Part shown: one piece after another, positions 35,246 through 47,139 of the stretch
How positions within the stretch are numbered: position 1 is the first letter of the stretch
Layout of the letters: each line of letters starts with the position of its first letter
DNA from: Cycas panzhihuaensis
Lineage: Eukaryota > Cycadophyta
Direction of reading: 5' to 3'
NCBI GenBank assembly: GCA_023213395.1
Contig: CM041465.1
Location: 11,160,001-11,224,000 of the forward strand
Length of the DNA stretch: 64,000 bases
Translations under genes and position numbers: made by a program
Notes under the pieces: generated by a model
The model's database searches: none
Told to the model about the DNA's origin: nothing
Seen by the model: only the letters and a program-made list of their open reading frames with translations

Positions 35246-36034
35246 TTAGATAATTACTTAAAACCCTAATCTATATAATGAGCTAAATATCCCTAAGGAA
35301 GAGAGTGATCTTGTAAAAATGGTTCTTGAAAATGAATATGACTAGTTGGTTAATATTTTGTTCTTGAGGGATGTATTAAATTATAAGTGAGGAAAATTAA
35401 GTCAAAGGAGACCTAGTTGTATTTACAAGGGTATGTAACTAAGGATAGTGAACTTGGTAGACCTATATGAGGTTATAAACAACTAACTAGGATTCAAAAG
35501 ACAATAAACTTAGAATACATTATATAAGGCTTCTATAATTGCAATGTATTCAACTATGTTGTTAGTCTATATTAGGATGAACATTCCAACACTTATCAAA
35601 ATATGGCCTATTTAGTCTTAAATGATCTAGGCAATAGTAGAAGGATAAGGGTTTCTCTGGCTTCTCCCATCAGTATGAATAATTAATGCCATAGGAATGT
35701 AATGGTAAGGATGGTTTTATGAATGTAGGGATTTATACAAAAATCAATCAATAGAGAAGGATTGCAAGTTTCTAGACTCAACTTCAACTATCAATTTGTT
35801 AAAGAAGTGGGGTCCCATGAGTGGCTTTTATCATTTTTACTACAAATTCTAGAGTTTATTGTTATGATATCTCAAATTCCAAATAAGTTTTAATCATAAC
35901 TAAAGCCATAGTAGACCCGAGCAACTAAATATGAAGGTCTTAAGTAGCAAACATGACTAAACATGAACTATGTATTATAGGTAGGGACAAAGCCAACATA
36001 CAACTTGCATCAAGTATTTTATATGTGTGTGTGT

Positions 36035-36084
<50 letters not shown>

Positions 36085-37433
36085 GTGTGTGTGTGTATGT
36101 ATGCATGTATATGTATGTATGTATATATACACACACAAATATTTTTTGCTTTTTCTTTTTATTTTTCCTTCCTTTTTTGGGCATATATATATTATGTTTC
36201 TTTCTTTTTTTCCTTTTTAGAGTGGGGAAGAGTGTTATATCATATGACAATTCAAAGGAGGATCATTATGAACTAATCATTGTCAAACCTACCTTTTGAA
36301 TGGCATACTTCATCAAATTCCATACTAGCATTTAGGAGCAAGCTAATTATAATCATCATGCAACATTCACTGCAGCACAATGGGTGTAATTATTATTTAG
36401 TTCTAGAAAAATATAGTTGTAAGGGGCCAACCCATAGGGTGCTTTGCCTTCAGCATGATAACATGAATTTTAATGAATCAAGGACATAATAAGCCCTAAA
36501 ATATAATCTCTTATAACGAAATAGTAGGTACCTTTCTAACTATTCACTTAGGATATCTCTATGTACCAAATTAGGGAAATGTTTGAAATATGGGACCTTA
36601 GAGAGGTTGTTTTAGTAGCCTAAATGTATCTATTATAATAAGGATCATACAAAATAGCTAAGTCCTAGTTTGTTTTATGATAAGAGTGCTAAAAATAAGG
36701 CCTACAAGTTGGTCAGAAAATGGTAATAGATTGCTTGAAAGGGAGAGAGTGCAAAAGGCTAAAGAAATCATAAATGAAAAGGATAACCTATTGGGTATAG
36801 ATGTATAAATCAACCTAGGGTGCAAAGAGTATCAATGAGTGTGAAATTTAGGCTCAAAATTGAGTGTTTTATCTATAAAATTGAGCACACTATGGATTAC
36901 TTTTTCTAGGTAACTTTCAAACATAGTATGGTTATATTTATGAGGGCACTTATAAAGTTTTCATGGGCATTTTACCCTTAGTACACTTGCAATCATTTAG
37001 TCACTTGATAACTCTAGATCTTACATATGAGCAATAGTAAGATTATGAATTAGATGGAGCCCTTTATGATAATTTTCTTTCTATAATAATCTTTTATTTT
37101 TTTATGGTGTGATGGCTAATCCCATTATGAATTTCAAACAAGGACAAGAGATCTTGTTATGAAAATTAGATCTTGACATGATACCCTTCCATAATCTATA
37201 GTGGGGCATCATGTCCTATTATGAATCATAATAGGGTACACATTTTCAAATGGGGAAAAGTAGAAAGTATTAAAAAAGTGATCCTTTTTTGTTTTTTAAA
37301 AATTCAATCCTACTTTTTGGTAATGACTACTAGAGGACCATCTCAATGTTTGAAAGTGGTTTATCTTTTTTTTTTAGTATACTTTTGAATATTTGTTATT
37401 TTTATTTTTTTGGTTTTTTGTGAATGAGATATA
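35246..37433. other. Unassigned AT-rich DNA left of the solo LTR
   Basis: No coding block recognised. It may be the 3' non-coding part of Gyp-3, whose pol starts right of the solo LTR, but no terminus was found. Confidence 0.35.
36023..36136. repeat. (GT)n/(ATGT)n microsatellite
   Basis: Imperfect GT and ATGT run ending in TATATACACACA; nearby Cys-Val ORFs are artefacts. Confidence 0.95.
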
Positions 37434-39997
37434 TGGACGCGCTGCTACGGGATAACTACCTAACTGATAGGTGTGGGAGGAGTAAGTGATGAAATGATAG
37501 AAAGTGGAACCTAAAAGGCGGGTAACTACCACGCAGAGCGCCCCGTGCGCCGGAGCGCGAGTTCGGGATCTGCAATGGAGTATGGCTCTATTGGGTGACC
37601 CTTCACCACCTTGAGCAAGGGGCGAAGGTACGTAGGATGAACCTGAGTTGACCTGGGAATAGGACCCTCCCACCCTTGGGTGGCGGAAGGGGAAGAGAAA
37701 GGCCCTCGGAGACAAAGCCAAGAGCAATCCTACACAACCTAACTGGGTATACGAGCGATGCGGGAAGCAAGGCGCTCGTGCGGTTAAGGAGAAGGAAGGA
37801 AAGGTAAGGACAAAGAAAACTCTTACAATCTTTCCTACGGATAATAAAGGATGCATGCAACAAGGCAAACAAATACAAAAGCAATTTCCCCTTTTAATCT
37901 TTCAATGTTCTAATTACTAAGAAAAGAATAAAAGGAAGAATAAGGGTAGCGAAGAGGAAGGAAGCATGCACCTGGGCCGAAGGCGTGCGAGATGACGTAG
38001 CCTCCACGAGGAGCACCCAACCACTCCGCGCGACGTACCGGATGCGAGATGTAGCAGCGGGCGAAAAAGGGGCTTCCTTACCTTCCCCGGGAAAGTAAAT
38101 GCGATACCGAAGGAAGGAAAGGAATGCTAACTAGTAAATGAGATAGCATAAAACATGATACATGCAAGGAGCACTTACCGGTAGAGAGGCCAACGGGCAA
38201 CGTTCTCCGCGCGTCTCGAGTACCTGCAAGCAACAAGGGTCTCCCTCTTCCCGAAGGAAGAACACTAACATGCAACACAAAGATCTAACAATATATGTCT
38301 AGCAACATAAACAAGAGTCTAAATATACATGCGTTAGTGTTAGTCCAATAAGGAAAATACCAAAGGAAAGTGATCCAAATGAAAGGAAACAACAAGGCAA
38401 GCCTCGGAGTGGCCTACTTCCCGCAAACGGTGCCCCAACCTCCCCCCAGGAGCCACAAGGCAGCAAGGAGAAAGTCAAGAACCAAGGCTGGAAAATGGCT
38501 GAAAAGGGGGCAAGAGAGACCCAAAGATATCCACGGGGGACCGGGATGCTACGGGGAGCAAACCGGGTGACCGGGGAGCAAGGATGGAGCAAGAACCCAT
38601 TGTTAGGGCCTATGGATGGCACCCAAACCTGAATAAAAGGTCCCAGATCAGCGTTGCAACTTATGACAGCACTGGTTTGGGAAACCAAAGGGAGCCTTCA
38701 AACCCTTGTTTACAAGCCAAGAGTAGCACGGGGCGAGAGGGAGGCTTTGGAGGGCTTTGAGCCGCTTAGGGAGCATAGAAGGTGGTACAGAATCCACCCA
38801 GCTCCTCTCCAAAACCTATGCAACCCCTCAACGCCACTGCCTTAAACAGCAAACGTAGGTAAGAAGCACAGGGAGAGTGGTCTAACAGTCCTCCAAAGGG
38901 AGGAAAACTAACTCTCAAGAAACAAGTAGGAACAAATAAGATGAAGCATAAATATCACAAAAGACAAATGCAAAATGAAGAGTACCTGGGAAGGGGAGGC
39001 AAGGGATTTGCCTCAGCTAAAGGATAGCGAAGAAGGGCTGGAAAAATAGCCCAGATCTGGAGTGGAGCGGGCTAGGGACCCTGCTACGGAGACGGGACGG
39101 GAAACACCTGCAAACAGGGAACTCGTGGACTGCCTGGGTAGAAACCAGCTGGAAACCGCTTCAAAGGAGCCCCCTCCAAGGCATTTGAGGGGCTGAGAGA
39201 ATGTCTCAGCCAAGCCAAAGGAGAGCCAGGCACTGTATGAAGAGGTGCGAGTCCGATTGCGACAAACAGTAGAGAAGAGCAGAGTAGGAGAGTGTTTTTC
39301 TTAAGAGCAACTCCAAAAGTGAGCCAAAAGATCTTTGAAAATGAGCCAAAAAGGGCTTAAGTACTCAAGAAAAACCCTAAAGTGTGCGATTAGGGCATAG
39401 CTAGAAGAGAAATAAAGCACGAGCCACGTGGCGCTTTATGATAAATGCGAAATTGCCACGGCGGATTTTTAAAAACAACCTGAGATAGTCGTCGCTGTAA
39501 TATTCGGCATCTGCGAATATTCCCGGATGAAAAATCAAGCAGACACACCTAGGGCTGAAAATGGGGCCCACCAACCACCCGGTTGAGGCGACCAAAAAAG
39601 GCTGACATAATGCTAAGACACCCACCCGGGAGCAAACAAGCCAACAAAACGGGACCAAAGGAGCAAAAATAGGGCTCGAGTGGGGTGGCAAGTTGACCAA
39701 ACGATGATGAGTCATCACACGGGTGGAGGTGGCGCAAACCTAGTGGATCCTGGAGTGAGGAGGGCACATGCGGGAAGTAATACGGTCACCAGGGTGCCAC
39801 ACTCACTGGGAGTGTACCCCTGCTATAGTCGTCATAGGCTAAAATAGGTGTGGACGACTACAAGGCCGCCCACAAAGTCATACACATGCTGATACGCAAG
39901 CAAACATCCAGTGAAAGAAAGCGATGAAAATGCAAGAGACATACCTGCACTTACCTGAGTCGGTGATTCCGTATCCATTCCCGGAAGCCGGGAAACA
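37434..39997 (-). repeat. Solo LTR of the Gyp-1 family
   Basis: 2564 bp, starting TG and ending CA on the plus strand, flanked by a perfect ATATA duplication (37429-37433 and 39998-40002). It is collinear with the Gyp-1 LTR from end to end. No PBS, gag or pol adjoins either side, so the internal region and one LTR were lost by LTR-LTR recombination. Much richer in CpG than the flanks. ORFs inside (for example 37374-37868 minus) match ORFs in the Gyp-1 LTR only because the LTRs are homologous. Confidence 0.95.
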
Positions 39998-40004
39998 ATA
40001 TACA

Positions 40005-40350
40005 AGTGAAAATTTAAACTCATAATAGAGTGTTTGATTAGTTTATAATTATTACATAGTGTAACTAATTTATACTCATTGTAGAGTTTTAAATCTAACT
40101 TTTACTCATGGAGGAGCTTAATTAGTTTATATTCATTATGTAGCATAATGCCCCCAAGCATATGACTTAGAGGAGGTATAATTCATCCTCTTTTTAGAGT
40201 GTTATTCCAATTTAGACTCATATTGAAATGATATTGGATTAATACTCATTTAAGAGCATGGGATAATTTGTCCTCATTTGGAGTGAGATTCTAGTTTACA
40301 CTCATGGTAGATTATTAGTAGTGTATACTCATTTTAGAGTAATGGTATGA
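40005..40350. repeat. Degenerate tandem array, about 28-bp unit
   Basis: About eleven diverged copies of a unit near TTTATACTCATTGTAGAGTGTTATATTAG. The solo LTR inserted just beside its left end. Confidence 0.65.
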
Positions 40351-40379
40351 CCAAGTGTTAGATAAAATACTTCTTAAGA

Positions 40380-41300
40380 AATTGTTCATTGGTAGATTTA
40401 TCAAATTAAATTCCTTCTAGTATGGCAATCTTGTAGGTACCATTGGAGATGTCCTCAAGAATAATGAATGGGATGACCTACTTGGATGTGAATTTGATCA
40501 AACAATTATGTTAGTATTACAACTCAAGGATCTTATCCCTAAGAGGCAAACTTATGAGGGCATATATTCTTGTCATGAGAGATTTTAGTGTTGGATTTAT
40601 AGGCTAAGTTACATTAATAAGCTATTAGATGAGTTTCATCCATAGCCTCAAGATCTAGTAGGCAAGCTTACTGATACCTTTCCTCATTGGTACACCCTTT
40701 GAGTGAGAATCTAAGTGAAGGAACTTCTACCTCAAGAGGAAATATTGCTTATGATCTATATTTGAGGGAGAATAGTATCATGCATGTATCTATATGAATG
40801 GATGTGTGGTAGACCTACAAGGTAGGATAAAGTTAAACATGTCAATCACATTGAGAGGTTAGCATTATTTTCTTGAAGATTGAGGCCACGATCTTATTGA
40901 ATGCTTCTATCTAGGCATTGGCCTAGGAATAATAAGCTGACTAGGTCCTATAGGTAATTTGAAGTTTATTCTAGAGTTCAGTTACCTTTTTATTATAAAA
41001 TAGTGTTCTATTATCCATGATGAAGAATCTAGGACTGTAAATCAACAAATGATATGTTGGAAGATGAAAGCTATAACTACTTTTCTAATGGTGGATGGCA
41101 AAGGGGTCACCTCTATCCTTTTGGTGTATTACTCTATTGGAATCAAGATGAACTTATGCTATAGTGAAGATGGAAATGTGATTGCCCCAATTAGATCTAA
41201 ACCCCACAAGGAGAATATCCATCATGGCATGATTGCATAAATGCCTTTTAAGGGATTGTGAATAATATTTATTTGCACTTGGCATTTTTCACATTTCTAC
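40380..41300 (-). pseudogene. Gyp-3 integrase
   Basis: Around 41060-40860 the minus translation reads VIAFIFQHIIC, then the degraded DNG-like segment, INFKLPIG, SQLIIPRPMPR and a stop, corresponding to the core block with PYYPQANGQ in related elements. Further N-terminal parts are frame-broken. The C-terminal part is not recognisable. Confidence 0.65.
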
Positions 41301-41499
41301 ACATACACATGCATGTCTTTAAAAAGAGTACACCAGAAATAACCCATCTAAAGTATTCATTTAGCTATGGTATGTCCTCTAAAATACCCCATGTATATCC
41401 CATCATGACATCTATAAATCATAATATAGATTTCATTAAGATTGAAGCACCATAAGGGGACCTCCTTAAAGGACTTTTTTGTACAGTGTATTATTGATT

Positions 41500-42135
41500 A
41501 AAAAGTATTAGTGGATCATGGCCCTAATACATTACTTTTATTTATGAGTTGTGCCATTAAGGTAAACTTATTAGGTAGGTGTTGAATGATATCCCTATAC
41601 CATTCATCTTTAACCATGATTAAGGCCAAGATTAGCCTAGCTAGAAGTGAATCATCAATTAATATATTGGCAGTATTTAAGACAAGTATATGGGTAAGTT
41701 GCTTAGTGACAACCATGCCCTTCTTAGATTTTTGGTTTACCATTTGGAGGTCATACTCCTACAACAAAACCACCTACTTACCTACTTGTCTAATGAGATT
41801 AGATTTAGTTAATAGAGAATGTAATAAATCTAGTTATATAATCACCTAAGACATGTTTCTAAGCAAGTAATGGTAATTTTTTTTTGTAGTGAAAACAAGA
41901 GCAAATCACTCCTTTTCTATGAGTTTATAGTTAGACTTAGTTATCACTAGAGTATAAGTAATAAAATAAATAGCATATTAAATATCCAAATCATCTTCTT
42001 GGCATAATATACCCCTTAGAGATTCCTTGGTGGAAGATGTATATAGAATGAAAGGCTTATCAAGATGTGATATAACTAATGTGAGCTCTAACACAAGCCA
42101 ATATTTCAACTCATCAAAAGATGTTTGGACTGGAA
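41500..42135 (-). pseudogene. Gyp-3 RNase H
   Basis: Starts with LDKPFILYTSSTKESLRGIL (up to 42135) and ends with VVLLQEYDLQMVNQKSKKGM (about 41780-41700), both recognisable gypsy RNase H blocks and parallel to those of Gyp-2. Confidence 0.85.
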
Positions 42136-42900
42136 ACACCCAAGTAAATGGAATTTCCTCTTTTAGGAGGTTTATAAATGGCTTAGCATTTAATACTATG
42201 TTTACTAAGAAACTCCATGAGATTCCAAGTCTTCCTAAGAACAATTTGATCTGAGTTTAGTTTTTAGGAGGTAGCATCTCTAAAATGGCTTTAACCTTTC
42301 TTGGGTTGACCTAGATTCTTTCTTTTGAGACCATGAACCCTAATAGTTTACTAATAATGGTGGCAAATACATACTTGAATGAGTTCAATCTAGCATGATA
42401 TTTGTTACACCTCAAAAAAACCTTCCTAAGGTCTACCAGGTTCTTAGCTTACTTACAGGAGACACCCAACAAGTCATCCATGTAGACCTTAATAATCTTA
42501 TTAATGAAGTCATGAAAAATAAATTGCATAGTGTGTTGATAAGTTGTGAAAATGTTTTTAAGACTAAAAGACATTGCCCTATAGGCAAAAGTACCCCATG
42601 GTGTTGTGAATATGATTTTGTGGCAATCTTAAGGGGAAATTTAGATTTGGTCATATCTCAAGTAGTCATCCATTAAGGACATTACTTCAAACCCTACCAT
42701 CCTTTCAATAATTTGGACAATGTAGGGTAAGAAGAAGTTGTCTTTGGTTCAGGTGTTATTAATGTCATGAAAATTGATACAAATATGCACTACCCCATTT
42801 TTTTCAATATTGAGACTATATTTGAGACCTAGCTTAGATTATTAATTGACTAGATTAGGCCATTGTCAAATAACTTTTCAACATAAATTTCATGGTTTTT
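42136..42900 (-). pseudogene. Gyp-3 reverse transcriptase
   Basis: Blocks in order: HDINNT, a stop, TKDNFFLP; IIFTTPWGTFAYRAMSFSLK; IIKVYMDDLLGVS with the catalytic Asp pair intact (about 42467-42500); and FLGRLGISWSFLVNIVLNAK with PFINLLKEEIPFTW (42244-42140), the connection. Several frame changes. Confidence 0.88.
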
Positions 42901-43480
42901 AAAAGTTTAAGATAGATAGAGCACAACTTCTACCTGATTAATATGGCACCTAAAAGTGTCATTAGATTATATGCAATAATATTGGGATAAATACCCTTCA
43001 TATTGGTGTAATTCTAGGTGGATATCTCTTAAAACTCTTGAAAGAGTTCCATATACTGTAGTACCTCCATAAGAGTGTATTTTGTACCTCTATTAATGAC
43101 CTTCTCCTTAGAGATGGGAAGGCCAATGGCCTTGCCTATGAGTAAAACATCTATTTTTGAGATAAGGAGGGGCTTATTCGATGGATGGGATTTTAGCTAG
43201 TTTCTTTTGGGTGAGGATCATCCAAGGGAGAATCTATGACAACACATTTCTAAGACCCTAGCTTATGGTGGTTTGGGGAGAGGTTCTAAGTGGTTCCATT
43301 TAGGTGTTCATATAGGGATTCATCATTTTTAAAGTAATTTATGCCTTAGATGACTTTGAATTGGACTATAGTATGAGAGGAGGGGTCACGATAATCATTA
43401 AGCAACCAATGGAAGAATCTCGAGGAAGCTTCTAATGAGTCCTAATAATGTTAATACCTAACAGCCATAAAAGGAAAATC

Positions 43481-44218
43481 AATAAGAGGATAGGTCTAAA
43501 GAAAAAGAGTCACAAGGATATGTTGGGGTGAATTTGGTAATGGGTCACAAATAACTGAATTAATGTATAAGAAAGAGGAGTTAGAATGTAATTATAAATA
43601 AAGGAAGCCAAAGGAAATAAAAGTTGCATAATGATAAGATTGGTATATTCTTAGGCTTGCTTGCTATAGGTCTAATCCTATAACCATTGAAGATGGAGAA
43701 GAAGGAAGAGAACTAGTAGAAAGAAGACAAAGATAAAGAAGAAGGTAAAGTTCTAAAAAATATTCATTAAGATAACACCATATATGCTCTCTTTACTATA
43801 AAGGAGGGTGTATATAACACTAACTACCATATTATTATATTCCTACCTCTAAGTTGATTGATCCTCTACTTTCATTAATCTTAACCTACTCTTATATGGT
43901 GGAGGATCATAACAAGCGCTCCTCCTTGAGATTATTTTCCCTTAAAGCATCTTGATACATTGATGCATATGACCACCTCCTATTGCTACAATCCAATCAA
44001 TAGGTCCTATGAAGGTTACCAAAAAATTTATACATGGAATAGGGATTTGATCTGATTTTTGGATCTATTAAATCCTTAATTATCTACAAAAAATGAGTAT
44101 AAATACCTATGATGGAATTTGTTTCATATGTTCAACCTTTTAGTAGGCAGAAGAATGTAATTTGGACTACTAATAAGTGAAAAAAATGCATTTAGGATAA
44201 AACCATGTTTGACATGTT
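43481..44218. other. Unassigned AT-rich DNA
   Basis: Lies between Gyp-3 and the tandem array upstream of Gyp-5. No motif recognised. Confidence 0.35.
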
Positions 44219-44460
44219 GTAATTAAAAATCTACAGGTGTAACAAAAAATTTACAGGTGTAATCAGAAACATTTATAGATGCAATTAGAAATCTATAGGT
44301 GTAACCAAAAATCTGTAGGTGAAACTAAAAGCATTTATAGGTGCAACCAAAAAATCTGCAGGTATAACTAGAAATCTATAGGTGTGACTCAATTATAACC
44401 AGGTATGATCGAACTATAACTAGGTACAACCAAACTACGATTAAGTGCAACCAAATGGAG
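44219..44460. repeat. Degenerate tandem array, about 20-bp unit
   Basis: About a dozen diverged copies of AAATCTATAGGTGTAACCAA; the later units drift to CAGGTATGATCGAACTATAA. Confidence 0.75.
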
Positions 44461-45231
44461 ATTCAATGGCTTAAAAGTGATCACATGATAAAAATAATGT
44501 CTATCAAAAGTCATACACCTATCAATAAGTTAGAAAATAGTTTTTCATTAGTTATGAACTAAGATATGAAGATATAAAATGAAGGAAGAAAAATAATAAT
44601 AAATAAAGGGTACATAATGCATGGAAGATGGACAGACATAGGAGGAGTGTATGGAATAAGCAACATAGACCTAGTTCTATTCAAAGGACATAAGAGAAGA
44701 CCCCAAAGTCATAGACACAGCCATGGATGAGTAAAAGATAGCAGTAAACAATGCTTGAGTGATGCACGAGTCTACTGTCATTTTGGAATCAAGTTGCAGC
44801 TAGAAAAAAGGGATTGGAAAGGAGTAGACAACTAAGGAACTTTGAAAAGAAGCCTAGTTCTATGCATTAGACATAAGGAGCCTAAGAAATTTTTAGATAC
44901 AAACATAGAAAAGAGAAGCTATAGTAGTCTAGGGTAGATGCCTAGGTGGAAAAATACTTCTCAAAGTCAGTCTTGCAGATGAACAACGGCCAATCCTCGT
45001 AATTGGGGCCACTGGTAAATGTCCTAGAGAGGACATATCAACCTAAATTATGCCCATCATACTTTTATCCATTTTCATATTGCAGTGGCAATCTTGTATA
45101 TGTTCATTAGAGCACAAAATAATAGAATTTTGTAAGATCTTTTCAAATATAAAAGTGTATTATATTATAAATTGATTTTAAATTTATTTCAATTAGATAA
45201 AGTTTTTACTTTCCCATTCAAATTTAGATCA
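44461..45231 (+). repeat. Region expected to hold the Gyp-5 5' LTR
   Basis: Ends ATCA at 45231, seven bases before the Gyp-5 PBS, so a 5' LTR should end here. Its start cannot be fixed because the partner LTR lies beyond the window. Confidence 0.4.
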
Positions 45232-45238
45232 ATGTTTT

Positions 45239-45256
45239 TGGTATTAGAGCTTAGTT
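45239..45256 (+). other. Gyp-5 primer-binding site
   Basis: TGGTATTAGAGCTTAG, one transition from the initiator-Met type PBS over its first twelve bases. Confidence 0.75.
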
Positions 45257-45420
45257 TCTTAAAAGAAACCCTTGGAAATTTTGCAATATTTGAAGAAAAA
45301 GAGAGAAAAAACCTCTTATTTTATTGTGCATAAGATTTTATGAAAACTAGGTTTCAATACTAGTTGACTAGAAAACCTTTGATTGAACCAGTTAAGAAGG
45401 AGCATAGATAGTGAAGGAAG

Positions 45421-46560
45421 ATGGTTGAATTAGAGAAAGAGATAGAGAAAAAGTTCATGAAGATGGAGCAAAACCTTGATAAGCTAACACAACTTGTGAC
45501 ACAGTTAGTTTCTCATCAAGGTGCACCTTTTTCAGTAGCCAAAGCTAAGAAGAAGGAAGAAGATGAACCAATAAAAAAAGAGATGAGTGAAGAACCTACA
45601 GAAGACCAACAAACTAAGGAAGAAGATGAATATGACAGTCCATCAATGGAGGTGCATCCATTCAAGGTAGAGGTGAAACTTGAATTGCCTATCTATGATG
45701 GAACCTTAGATGTTGAAAAGTTAGATGGTTGGTTAGACCAACAAGAAACTTGTTTTTCAATTTATAGGTATAAAAACCAACAGAAAATCACTTTTTCTAG
45801 GTTAACATTATCCAAACATATATTAGTTTAGTGTAATACATACCTCAAATCCCATAATGTGGCTAAAATCACACGACAATGATTTAAATCCCTTATAAAA
45901 AAGTAATTCTATCCTATTGGGTATGAAGAGCAACAAAGGATTAAATGGCAATATTATTGATAGGAAAGAGGCCAAAATATCCAAGAATACACAATAGAAT
46001 TTCAGAAGTAAGTTATTGTGTTAGGCATCTCTTTACTGGGCAAAGATATAATGCTAAAATATATTAGATAATTACAGCATATTAAGCAAGAACTTGAATT
46101 ATTTGAAGTTAAATCACTTGATGAAGCCAACAAGAAAGCGATCACTATAAAGAAGAGGAATAAGAAGGTGTATACAAAGAGGAAAATGTTTGCACCTCAA
46201 AGCAACAAACTAGCCCAAGGAAAGAAGTTTCCAAAAAATGTTGGATAGCAATCGATTAGGGGTTTTGGCAAAAATAAGTAAGCCAATACCATTCAAATCA
46301 AAGTCTCTTACATGCATTACAAATGAGCAGGTCATAGTATAGAAGATTATTGGTTCTTATATCCAGAAAAGTGGCCCAAGAACAATGGAAAAGATAAAGC
46401 CAAAGTTGAAGGTAAAGCTTTACTTAACTTTGTAGGATATGAAGATGTTTGTAGCACTAAAGGAGCCAATGAAAAGTTAATGCTCATGGCCAATGTAGAG
46501 CCAAAAAATAGCCTATAACAAGTTGATCCAGAGATCAAAGAGGAACTCTTCATGATAAGA
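45421..46560 (+). pseudogene. gag: Gyp-5 gag
   Basis: Start ATG at 45421, with MVELEKEIEKKFMKMEQNLD, a coiled-coil-like start. It continues through an acidic Lys/Glu region, then LPIYDGTLDVEKLDGWLDQQ and the capsid. The first stop is at 45829, at a position where Gag has Trp or Gln. Readable blocks continue: NVAKITRQ, WQYY, SVQEYTIEF-like, LRLFEVKSLDEANKK, and a degraded zinc knuckle YMHYK, a stop, AGHSIEDYW near 46310-46350 whose Cys residues are Tyr. Then FVGYEDVCSTKGANEKLMLM, typical of the end of Gag in this group. Confidence 0.85.
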
Positions 46561-46784
46561 ATCCAAGTGAAGAAAAGTATGGTTGATACAATCTTTGATG
46601 AAGGAAGCCAAAAAACTTAATTTTAGAGGCATTGGTGAAAAAATTGGGATTAAAGATGCACACATATCCAAAACTATATCCTCTTAGATGGTTGCAAAAA
46701 GACTTAGAGTTGTAGGTTACTCACCAATGTAAGTTCAAATTTGTAATTTTTGAAAAGTTTATTGATGAAGTTGAATATGAGGTA
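46561..46784 (+). pseudogene. Gyp-5 protease start, cut by Cop-3
   Basis: VDTIFDEGSQKT (about 46580-46615) matches the protease loop with Asp-Glu-Gly-Ser in place of Asp-Ser/Thr-Gly-Ser. A frame change follows, then VKKLGLKMHTYPKLYPL. It is interrupted at 46784 and resumes at 62121. Confidence 0.8.
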
Positions 46785-47125
46785 TAAAGGACGAGTAAGG
46801 TGTGGAGCAGGACATTTATCTTGGTGAGTGCATTGTAGCTCTTCTGAGTTAATAAATCCAATTGAATTAACGGTGGTGTTAAAAAAATACTAAGGAGGTA
46901 TTCCCACCCCTTTTATAAGAGATTTTGAAGAGGTGGCAAGCACCTCAACATAACCTACCAAAGAATTCAAATTAGTATTAAAAAATAATATCAATAAATG
47001 TGCACATACCTTAATAGTAATCCATCGACATCTTGGGTGGCTTGTGGTGTCTTAGGGAGCCCCAAAGATGGCTTTGAGAGGCCTAAGTACATATTAATAA
47101 ATGTACATTATGTATTATCCTAACA
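46785..47125 (-). repeat. Cop-3 3' LTR
   Basis: Minus strand starts TGTTAGGATAATAC after the PPT and ends TTTA rather than CA; the partner LTR ends the same way, so the unusual end predates the insertion. Confidence 0.9.
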
Positions 47126-47138
47126 TTCTCCCCCATAA
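47126..47138 (-). other. Cop-3 polypurine tract
   Basis: Minus strand TATGGGGGAGAA directly before the 3' LTR. Confidence 0.85.
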
Positions 47139-47139
47139 T

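Larger units (their letters stand above)
40380..43480 (-). mobile_element. Gyp-3: internal fragment of a Gyp-1/Gyp-2-type gypsy element
   Basis: Minus-strand pol segment in gypsy order: PR-RT linker (43480-42900), RT (42900-42136), RNase H (42135-41500), IN (41300-40380). It matches Gyp-2 domain by domain and supplies the RT core that Gyp-2 lacks. Gag, protease and LTRs are not seen on either side. AT-rich with many stops and frame changes. Confidence 0.85.

Noticed and set aside
35940-36299. ORFs with Cys-Val or Thr-His runs
   Set aside because: Artefacts of the GT/ATGT microsatellite.
37374-37868. 164-codon ORF, also present at 3140-3562, as a conserved gene
   Set aside because: Both lie inside homologous LTRs in GC-rich DNA; the shared frame follows from LTR identity and has no protein motif.
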